Source: Symbiodinium natans (taxonomy: Eukaryota; Sar; Dinophyceae; Suessiales; Symbiodiniaceae). From it: a DNA stretch of 60,000 bases. Positions within the stretch are counted from its first letter, which is position 1. Each line of letters opens with the position of its first letter. The stretch is from NCBI GenBank assembly GCA_905221605.1, contig CAJNDS010002852.1, positions 126,001 to 186,000 of the forward strand, read 5' to 3'. The notes below the pieces were generated by a model. It was not told the DNA's origin and searched no databases. It worked only from the letters and a program-made list of their open reading frames with translations. The position numbers and the translations under genes were made by a program. Below are positions 33,498 to 41,149 of the stretch, piece by piece.

Positions 33498-33517
33498 CTT
33501 GAGCCTTGAGCCAAAAT
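33498..33517 (-). promoter_or_regulatory. Relict dinoflagellate spliced-leader sequence (nested)
   Basis: On the minus strand the sequence is A8, then TTTTGGCTCAAG, then GCTCAAG, then CCACC. The known dinoflagellate spliced leader ends CCATTTTGGCTCAAG, so 12-13 nt match, followed by a second shorter relict of 7 nt. Such nested truncated leaders are the described signature of messages that were trans-spliced, retroposed and trans-spliced again. It lies exactly between the tail of the upstream element and ORF0 of the downstream one. Confidence 0.75.
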
Positions 33518-34090
33518 TTTTTTTGCCACTCTTTTTTGCGTCCGCAGGAGAATGTCCAGGTCGGGGGGGGGCCTCCCGCGAGCCTGTGCCAGAAGGTCCC
33601 CCAAGGGAGGCGCGTCGCCCTCGCCCTGCTCCCCGCTTAGAAGGGGGAGCTCAAGGAGCGACGATGCGTACGCGCGCTGCGCCGCCACCGCCAACAAACC
33701 CGTCCATCTGTGGACGCTAGCTTGGCGCGTGGCGGGTCGCAAGCGTGTTGGGGCCGCACGGGCACGGGCATCGGCGAGCAGGCGGAGGAATGTGACCGTG
33801 TCCGCCGTGAGCCTCCCACCCACCTCCAGCCCAACGACGACCAGCTTGCAGCGGCGGGCCGCCAAGAGCTCCGGGTAGGTTTCTTGGCGCTTCCGCCTAG
33901 CCGCGTCGGAAGCGGCCGCTCCTGGCTCGCGATCTGCCCTCGCTCGAGCCGTGCCGTCCCGCGAGACGGGGCTCACGAGCGTGGTATCAACCGCGACTTG
34001 CGCTCCCTGGTAAAGGGGGAGGCCGTTGGCCCGCACGCTGCCGTTGACCGAGGGCTGGGACGCGTGCCTCAGCTGGACCGCAGTTGCCGG
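33518..34090 (-). pseudogene. 3' end of a second element copy, head-to-tail with the intact one
   Basis: On the minus strand the frame reads ANGLPLYQGAQVAVDTTLVSPV, then CKLVVVGLEVGGRLTADTV, then SLLELPLLSG. These parallel ANGLPLWQGAQIAVDTTLVCPV, RLVVFGLEVGGRFSSGTL and SLLELPVS of the intact element. It ends with GACGCAAAAAAGAGTGG and A8 immediately before the spliced-leader relict. Its 5' side is lost at about 34090, where a + strand fragment takes over. Confidence 0.85.
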
Positions 34091-34159
34091 GGGACTGCGG
34101 CCGGACGCGGAGGCGGATACAGGACTTAGCGAATGGCCTTTGGCAGCTTCATGCGTCGC

Positions 34160-34850
34160 GCACTCGCAACTCTTACTACCACGACCGCGTGATGCTGCCG
34201 TCGTTGACGCCGGACCGCCGAGCCTTGCTTCGCTCCCAGTCAGGCCCGCACGCTGGCGCATGGCTGACGGCCATACCAGGCGAGCCGGCCACAACCTTGC
34301 CCCCGCCCGTCATGCAGGTGGCCCTGCGCAGGCGCTTGCGCCTTCACCACTCGGCAATGCGGCTCGCCCGGATGCGGCGGAAGCGTGGACTCGTATGGCG
34401 ACCACGCCTTGGCGTGCCCTCGCACGGGGCTGTTAGCGCGGCGGGCCAAGGTGGTGGAAAGGGCGTGGGTGCGGGTAGCGCGGGAGGCTGTGGGGCCCGA
34501 AGGGTGCTGCCGCAGCAGTGGCTGGTCCACACGACTTTCGCCTTATGTTGCGATGCCACCTTTGTTTCCCCGCTCACGCGCACAGGTCTACCACCGGCCC
34601 GCAGAGGCTGGTCGTGCTGGGGGCCGAAGTGGGAGGCCGCTGGAATGGAGGCGCGCTGCGGTTCGTCAGAGATCTGATCCGTTTGCGCGCATGCCGCGCG
34701 CCCCCCACAGTCCGGCAAGCAGCGGCAGCGGGCTGGGCGAGAAGGTGGAGCGTGCTGTCGGTCGCTGTGCAAGCGGCCGTCGGCACCACTGCCCTTGGCC
34801 AGGCGCCCTGCATCTCGGCAGGCTCGGACTTCACCCCACACGGCCTTGAG
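34160..34850 (+). pseudogene. Retroelement C-terminal remnant, second subfamily
   Basis: The + strand reads HDRVMLPSLTPDRRALLRSQSG, then LTAIPG, then RRRLRL. In a shifted frame it gives DSYGDHALACPRTGLL (the knuckle His/Cys). In a third frame LCCDATFVSPLTR precedes RLVVLGAEVGGRWNGGALRF. At least two frameshifts break it. The CCDAT-x-VSPLTR signature differs from the AVDTTLV(C/S)PV of the minus-strand copies, so this is a related but distinct subfamily, in inverted orientation to its neighbour. Confidence 0.8.
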
Positions 34851-34929
34851 ACCACGAGTCGGCGCCGGAGAAAAGGAGCGTTTAAAAAAACTAGAAGACG
34901 ATTGGCCCGAAAAGCATCGATTTGCAGTG

Positions 34930-35530
34930 CGTTGAGTCTATGCACTTGACTCTGTGCGCTCGAACTGTATGCAGCCATCACTGTTTCAGCGATGGACGCG
35001 CAAACCACGCGTTGCTTGAATGCTCCGCGCCTACTTCCTTGAGACGAAGGTGGAGATCCCGAGTTGGCACAGCCCCAACCTTGTGTTTGCGAACCCTTTT
35101 CAACACGCATGCCGCCGTAAATACAGCCAGACAGATCGTGCGCAATGTGCAATTTGTGGCAGCAGTTTGCCAAGCCGCAGAGGCGTGTGAGAGATGACGC
35201 GATGTGATTCAAATTCAAATTGTTACATAGTTGCATGTTGTGTGATGCAGACACTTGCATATGACATGTGTTGTTTCACTGTTCTGACCGTGACCCACGG
35301 TCGTTTCTGGGCATTCCTCTGGAGTGTATGCACTTATATGGTTGCATACTCACTTGTATACTGCACTTGTATACTGGACATGTATGCACTCGACTTGCAT
35401 GGCATTCAAGTGTGTTGAGTTGAATGCCATGCACTTGTGGTCAACTCTATACACTTCATTGGCATTCAATAGATTTGAAGTAAACGGACTTGAATTGTAT
35501 GAACTTCACTTGCATGCACCCGACTCGGCT
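34930..35530 (+). repeat. Degenerate 14-mer-related tract
   Basis: GAGTCTATGCACTTGACTCTGTGCGC at 34935-34960 holds about two units of the 14-bp repeat that forms the array at 37783-38285. Looser TATGCACTTG and TGCACTTGTA words recur at 35325-35520. No gene is seen between them. Confidence 0.55.
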
Positions 35531-35839
35531 GTGCACGTCCTGTCAACGCGATGCTATGAAAGAAAAGACAAAAACATCTAGCGCGAGAGCCGTCAGCCAT
35601 GAGCATCATCGGCAGTCGCTCTGAAGTCCAAGCTCACACTCCAGAGCGCCTTTCAAAGAAAAAAGGACAGAAGAACGAGGTTGGCAAGAAGACCTTGGAG
35701 CTTCAAAGAGCAGAGACGCACAGTGAAATCTGACCGAAGTGAGTTTCGCACGCCGAGAATTAAATAGCCATGAAATTTGCGATGTGTTCGCACGCCCGGC
35801 ATTGGAGAACCATGTGATTTTGCGAAATTGGTGACCATG

Positions 35840-36981
35840 GTCTTTGCGATGGTTTTGGAACCAGCGAATTCGGGGACCGTGGTATTTGCCATGGTTTTGG
35901 AACCAGCGAATTCGGGGACCATGGTATTTGCGATGGTTTTGGAACCAGCGAATTCGGGGACCATGGTATTTGCGATGCTTTTGGAACCAGCGAATTCGGG
36001 GACCGTGGTATTTGCGATGTTTTGGAACCAGCGAATTCGGGGACCATGGTATTTGCGATGCTTTTGGAAGCAGCGAATTCGGGGACCATGGTATTTGCGA
36101 TGCTTTTGGAACCAGCGAATTCGGGGACCATTGTATTTGCGATGGTTTTGGAACCAGCGAATTCGGGGACCGTGGTATTTGCCATGGTTTTGGAACCAGC
36201 GAATTCGGGGACCATGGTATTTGCGATGGTTTTGGAACCAGCGAATTCGGGGACCATGGTATTTGCGATGCTTTTGGAACCAGCGAATTCGGGGACCGTG
36301 GTATTTGCGATGGTTTTGGAACCAGCGAATTCGGGGACCATGGTATTTGCGATGGTTTTGGAAGCAGCGAATTCGGGGACTATGGTATTTGCGATGCTTT
36401 TGGAACCAGCGAATTCGGGGACCATGGTATTTGCGATGCTTTTGGAACCAGCGAATTCGGGGACCATGGTATTTGCGATGGTTTTGGAAACAGCGAATTC
36501 GGGGACCATGGTATTTGCGATGCTTTTGGAAACAGCGAATTCGGGGACCATGGTATTTGCGATGGTTTTGGAACCAGCGAATTCGGGGACCATGGTATTT
36601 GCGATGGTTTTGGAACCAGCGAATTCGGGGACCAGGGTATTTGCGATGGTTTTGGAACCAGCCACGGAAGCTCCTTGCGATGGTTTTGGAAACAGCGAAT
36701 TCGGGGACCATTGTATTCGGATGCTTTTGGAACAGCGAATTCGGGGACCATGGTATTTGCGATGCTTTTGGAACCAGCGAATTCGGGGACCATGGTATTT
36801 GCCATGCGTTTGGAACCAGCGAATTCGGGGACCATGGTATTGCGATGGTTTTGGAAACAGCGAATTCGGGGACCATGGTATTTGCGATGCTTTTGGAAAC
36901 AGCGAATTCGGGGACCATGGTATTTGCGATGCTTTTGGAACCAGCGAATTCGGGGACCATGGTAGTTGCGATGGTTTTGGA
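35840..36981 (+). repeat. 42-bp satellite array (EcoRI-containing)
   Basis: About 27 copies of a 42-bp unit follow one another: GCGATGGTTTTGGAACCAGC then GAATTCGGGGACCATGG then TATTT. Each unit holds an EcoRI site and usually an NcoI-type CCATGG. The main variation is GATGG versus GATGC before TTTTGG. Because 42 is a multiple of 3 and the unit has no stop in several frames, open frames of 300-470 codons appear on both strands; they are artefacts. A few units carry 1-bp indels (near 36020 and 36840), which would break any protein. A piece of the next repeat family (CCAGCCACGGAAGCTCC) is inserted at about 36659-36676. Confidence 0.95.
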
Positions 36982-37160
36982 GTGTACTACAAATAGTCGA
37001 CTTTCCAGCCACGGAAGCTCCGCGTGTCCGCGGCGTACTACGTTTGTACGATAAAAAGTCGACTTTCCAGCCACGGAAGCTCCGGGTGTCCCCGGCGTAC
37101 TACATTTGTACTACAAAACTCGATTTTCCAGCCACGGAAGTCCCCGGCGTACTACGTCTG
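36982..37160 (+). repeat. ~50-62-bp repeat with GTACTAC and CCAGCCACGGAAG
   Basis: Three units each start GTACTAC, contain GACTTTCCAGCCACGGAAGC or a close variant, and end CCGGC or GCGGC. A fourth start (GTACTACGTCTGTAACG) runs directly into the next array. Confidence 0.85.
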
Positions 37161-37665
37161 TAACGCAAAAAACACTACGGTTTTAGCAACGCGACCACGC
37201 GAAAACCCGCAGAGGGGTTACGTTTGTATGTCAAGAAACGCAAAAACACTACGGCTTTAGCACCGCGACCACGCGAAAACCCGCAGAGGGTTTGCGTTTG
37301 CATGTCAAGAAACGCAAAAACACGACGGTTTTGGAACCGCGCCAACGCCGAAACCCGCAGAGGGTTGTCTGTGCCCACGAAAAAAGTGCCCAAAACGACG
37401 GTTTTAGCGCCGCGACCCGGCGATTACCCGCAGAGGGTTGTCCGCGGACACAAAAAAACATAAAAAAACGACGGTTTTGGCACCGCGACCACGCTGAAAC
37501 CCGCAGAGGGTTGTCCGCGCACAGAAAGAAACGTAAAAAAACGACGGTTTTAGCGCCGCGACCACGGGGAAACCCGCAGAGGGTTGTCCGCGGACACAAA
37601 GAAACGTAAAAAAAAACGACGGTTTTAGCACCGCGACCACGCCGAAACCCGCAGAGGGCTGCAAT
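37161..37665 (+). repeat. ~75-bp repeat with CGACGGTTTTAG and CCCGCAGAGGG
   Basis: About seven units each contain ACGACGGTTTTAGC(A/G)CCGCGACC, AACCCGCAGAGGGTTG and an AAAGAAACG(T/C)AAAAAA spacer. Short basic peptides open in several frames are artefacts. Confidence 0.9.
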
Positions 37666-37782
37666 CCCGATTGGCGATGTCAACCCAGCCCGCCGCCTTA
37701 GAAAGAGTAATTTTAATTAGGAAATCTAAGACTGGGTAGTAAATCTTGTGATTTCTATTAACTTGTACTAAATTCACTTGAC

Positions 37783-38290
37783 TCTATGCACTTCACTCTA
37801 TGCAATTCACTCTATGCACTTCACTCTATGCACTTGACTCTATGCACTTGACTCTATGCACTTCACTCTATGCACTTCACTCTATGCAATTCACTCTATG
37901 CACTTCACTCTATGCACTTGACTCTATGCACTTGACTCTATGCACTTCACTCTATGCGCTTCACTCTATGCACTTCACACTATGCACTTCACTCTATGCA
38001 CTTGACTCTATGCACTTCACTCTATGCACTTCACTCTATGCACTTCACTCTATGCACTTGACTCTATGCGCTTCACTCTATGCCATTCACTCTATGCACT
38101 TCGCTCTATGCACTTCACTCTATGCACTTCACTCTATGCGCTTCACTCTATGCACTTCACACTATGCACTTCGCTCTATGCACTTCACTCTATGCGCGTG
38201 AACTTCACTCTATGTACTTCACTCTATGCACTTCACTCTATGCACTTCACTCTATGCACTTCACTCTATGTACTTCACTCTATGTTGTTG
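37783..38290 (+). repeat. 14-bp satellite array (CTCTATGCACTT(C/G)A)
   Basis: About 36 units of ACTCTATGCACTTC/G run with few changes (occasional GCGCTTC, CAATTC, CACACTATG). Because three units make 14 codons without a stop, frames of more than 130 codons open across it; these are artefacts. It ends at CTCTATGTTGTTGGG. Confidence 0.95.
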
Positions 38291-38419
38291 GGTCAGAGCC
38301 TTCGCGATGCTTTCGGGAAAATTCGTAGCCATCATGCCATTGTACCATTAGCGATTCGCGCACCCCTCCTTCGGTCCGGGACGCACGGCCTGGTGACTGG
38401 CCCCGGGCTGGCAGTTTCG

Positions 38420-39000
38420 CGCTTCGCGCGCTCGCGCCGTAAATTTCTTTCGCGACCGCGTGCTACTGCCCTGGCGCCCGCCCGCAATGCAGGCCCTGTC
38501 CGGAAAGCAAGCGGCTGCGTAGCTCACGCTTCGCGAAATGCGTGCAGATCGCCCTACGACGGCACGGTGTGCTGCCCTCTGACCGCCGACGCCTGGACAT
38601 GGTGGTGTACGGGGCATCACCGCCCATGCTGCGAGGCCACATCTGTAAGCCCCATCAACGCCGTGGGCGAGCCCACTTCACGCGGCGACACAGCCGGGTT
38701 CGCCTTGCGCACTTCGGAGAACCGCAAACGTGCGACGTACCCCAAGCAGTCCCCCAGCTGCAACAGGGCGGGGGTCAGAGGCTGTGCGTCCTCGCCGTTG
38801 AAGTTGGCGGCTGTTGGAGCAAGAACGCACATGACCTCCGCGCGCGCTCCGCGCCCCCCCCCACCCTCCGGTCCTCTGCGGGCACGCCGCTGGTGGGGCA
38901 TGCTCTCCGTCATCGTAAAGCGTGGGGGGGGGGGACCTTGGCGCTCGCTGAGCCCGAGGGCCCGAGTCACTTCCTTTGGCACTGAGACTTGCGGGGGGGA
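38420..39000 (+). pseudogene. Retroelement C-terminal remnant
   Basis: The + strand reads FFRDRVLLPWRPPAMQALSG, then after frame changes RRLDMVVYGA, CCEATSVSPINAVGEP, RKRATYPKQ and RLCVLAVEVGGCWSKNAHDL. The order and motifs match the CCDAT-x-VSPLTR subfamily at 34160-34850 (RLVVLGAEVGGRWNGG). Several frameshifts show it is dead. It adjoins the 14-bp array. Confidence 0.75.
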
Positions 39001-39540
39001 AGGAAAAAATATCCAGGCAGGCTCGGCAATGGCAACACACCATATCGCGCTGCACTAGCTCCGTGCCTTCTGGAGGCAAGGCTTTGGCCTGGTTTGGGGC
39101 CGGCGTTGGCCTGGTGCTGCCCCCGGGGGCTGGCAGTTAAACAAAAAAACAAAAAGCCAAGTTAAAGGGCGTCGCTCGAGCTGGGTAGCGGGCCACGTGT
39201 GCGACTGGGTGTCCTTGACGAGGACTGCCTCGAAAGGAGGAGCGGGCTGTGATGCTTTGTCTGTCACAGACGGGACCTCCATACCGCAGCGTTCCAATTT
39301 GAGGGTGACAACCACCATGTGCCCTTGCCTCCCAGCACATGACTGAAAAGGGCTGCGGCGCACGCGGCACGGCACCTGACCCAGTTGCAGTCGCCTCGCG
39401 GAGCAAGCCGTGCAAAATTCGTCCAGCAATATATTGCGCGTTCGTCGAGCACCACGACCAGTGGCCAAGCAGGGGTTGTGGTGCAGCTTCTGGTGCAAGC
39501 CTGAGTAAACGGCCTCTGGTGCAGATCTCCCCACTTAATA
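39001..39540. other. Gap before the AT-rich insert
   Basis: No gene is seen. Short frames on both strands overlap without recognisable features. Confidence 0.4.
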
Positions 39541-39870
39541 GTAATTCCTAAGGGCTTTCTGCATTCATGTGCTCTCTCTTTATATTAATTGTTAACCAGG
39601 CAATATTAATAAAGGCACAAAATATACTGGTAATGGGGACACAAGATTATATTATTAAATGACCGCCTAAAAGGCCCTAAAATCCTTATAATTATATTGT
39701 TTGGTCATGAAATTAATAAAGTTACCTTCATGAATTAGACCTGTCATGTAGTGTTCTCTTCACATCCTGGTTGGCTTCCTGAATGACACCTTGAATAGGA
39801 GTTTCTTGACAGTCAGGAAATCCACCATTATTACACCTTAGAATTAGTTCTGTCTTCTTCTCACATCTCT
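39541..39870. other. AT-rich, mitochondrial-like leader of the insert
   Basis: Composition changes sharply to AT-rich at about 39540. I could not match this part to a mitochondrial gene. It may be rearranged mitochondrial non-coding sequence. Confidence 0.4.
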
Positions 39871-40325
39871 CTTTATTAATGTTTACTATAGGTGGTTCTA
39901 CAGGAATAATTCTTGGAAATGCTGCAGTAGATCTAGGATTACATGATACATATTATGTTGTAGTACATTTTCATTTTGTTCTTTTTTTAGGAGCTATAAT
40001 TTCTATCTTCTCTGGAATAATTTTTGATGGAGAAAAGATGGTTGGTACTAAGAATTTATTACTTTCATCCTCTAGTACACTTTCTCTTCTTCATCTACAT
40101 TTAATATTTATTGGTATTCTTCTTACCTTTTCCCCAATGCATTTCTTAGGATTTAATGTTATGCCAAGAAGAATCCCATCCTTTCCAGATTCTTTTAATT
40201 TCTGGAATTCCCTGTCGTCTAATGGATCAGGAATAACTTTCCTATCTTGTGGTTGTTTTTTTGGTTGTTTTACTATTAAGGGGGCTTTTGTAATAATAAT
40301 CTTTGTTTCGTTCACACTTAATTGA
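39870..40325 (+). pseudogene. cox1: Mitochondrial cox1 C-terminal fragment (NUMT-like)
   Basis: The frame encodes the last third of cytochrome c oxidase subunit I, the heme-copper core subunit of respiratory complex IV. Visible are FTIGGSTGIILGNAAVDL, LHDTYYVV, then HFHFVL with the two helix-X histidines that ligate heme a3 and heme a. These are followed by MHFLGFNVMPRRIP and FPDSFNFWN. About 148 codons of a usual ~500 are present and there is no start. Two positions differ from the near-universal AHFHxVLS: V for A and F for S. Each would be restored by a U-to-C change, a type of editing known in dinoflagellate mitochondria. This suggests an unedited DNA-level copy. It sits in nuclear-type DNA between a retroelement remnant and a nuclear gene, so it is probably a nuclear insertion; an assembly chimera is possible. 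Confidence 0.9.
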
Positions 40326-41149
40326 CTTCGTGCGTCACTCACTTTCTCCGTTCCTTACAAGTCAATCAATGAGTTCACGAACCAGGCTGTCAAGGGGGAT
40401 TTTGTGTCATAATGAGGCAGTAAGTTCATGAGTCTTCTTATTACACGGTTAGACAATAGGAACAAGACCCATGGAGATATACGGGTTTAGTTTATAAGAT
40501 AAGGACAAATAATCTCTTCACGCTTCATGGATGGGCTTTTGAGTCATTATGTCTTCTCTCTTCGTCTTATAAGGAGTGAACGAAGTGAATTGAAATACAA
40601 ACGAAGTAAACGAGTGCGTGATTTCAATGAACTTGTGAACGGGACAAAAGACCCCAACTTTGAGTCATTAACCGTGTATTTCCTAGAGACGAAGTAAACT
40701 GCAGGAAAGCGTGAACTGTTAGGACAGGGCCTCAGGGGTAAAAAGACTAAGAAATGAACTCATGACACTAATATTGTTTCCTGTAGAGAGAAGTGAACTA
40801 CAAGGAACGAATACAGGATGACATGTGTTTTAGTGTGTGTCGGTATAACAAAAGAGGACTTGACGGCTGAGGGGAGAAGGCCTCCATGTCAACAGTAAGC
40901 ACATGCTTTATACCTTGAACTTGTGCTGGTTTTCTGTCGTTGGTGCAAAGACTGTGCTAGCTGCAGCCATTAGTTGTCGTTGGGTTGGATGGTTACGAAC
41001 ATCCAGCCGATGCGGTGTTGCAACAATTTAAGTTTGCGGGCTTGAGTAACAGATCAATGCTTTCACGACATGCGCTCACGTAGTTACTCTGCGCGAGCGT
41101 TTACGTTAGTTGCTGGACAAGACAGCCTTGCCAAAGACTCGAAGATGTA
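40326..41149. other. AT-rich tail of the insert and upstream region of the GT13 gene
   Basis: No gene is seen. Words built on GAACGAAGTGAA and ACGAAGTAAAC recur at 40576-40590, 40600-40615 and 40688-40702. One matches 26133-26147 in reverse complement. Confidence 0.45.

Larger units (their letters stand above)
27917..33517 (-). mobile_element. Apparently complete non-LTR retrotransposon, SL-relict 5' end, A8 3' end
   Basis: On the minus strand the unit runs from a spliced-leader relict (TTTTGGCTCAAG then GCTCAAG, 33517 to 33498) to an A8 tail (27924-27917). Between them lie ORF0 (33460-32957), ORF1 (32658-32239) and ORF2, split by one frameshift (32019-30231 and 30414-27985). The 3' end is set by comparison with the upstream copy: both end in a GCAAAAA(A/G)GAG(T/C)GG-type tail followed by A8. 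No long terminal repeats are visible. The order RT, CCHC knuckle, endonuclease-like C-terminus is that of R2-like elements with a restriction-like endonuclease. No apurinic-type endonuclease domain was seen. GC content is very high compared with the flanks. Confidence 0.75.

Noticed and set aside
35653-37074. 473-codon minus frame and 425/373/324-codon plus frames
   Set aside because: They are products of the 42-bp satellite, whose unit length is a multiple of three and lacks stops; both strands are open at once.
36982-37665. CRISPR-like appearance of repeats with variable spacers
   Set aside because: The intervening sequences are themselves repeated and of uneven length, and the context is eukaryotic; these are satellites.
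37800-39058. 133- and 344-codon plus frames rich in Tyr-Ala-Leu-His-Ser-Met
   Set aside because: They are reading frames of the 14-bp satellite, the second running on into a dead retroelement remnant.
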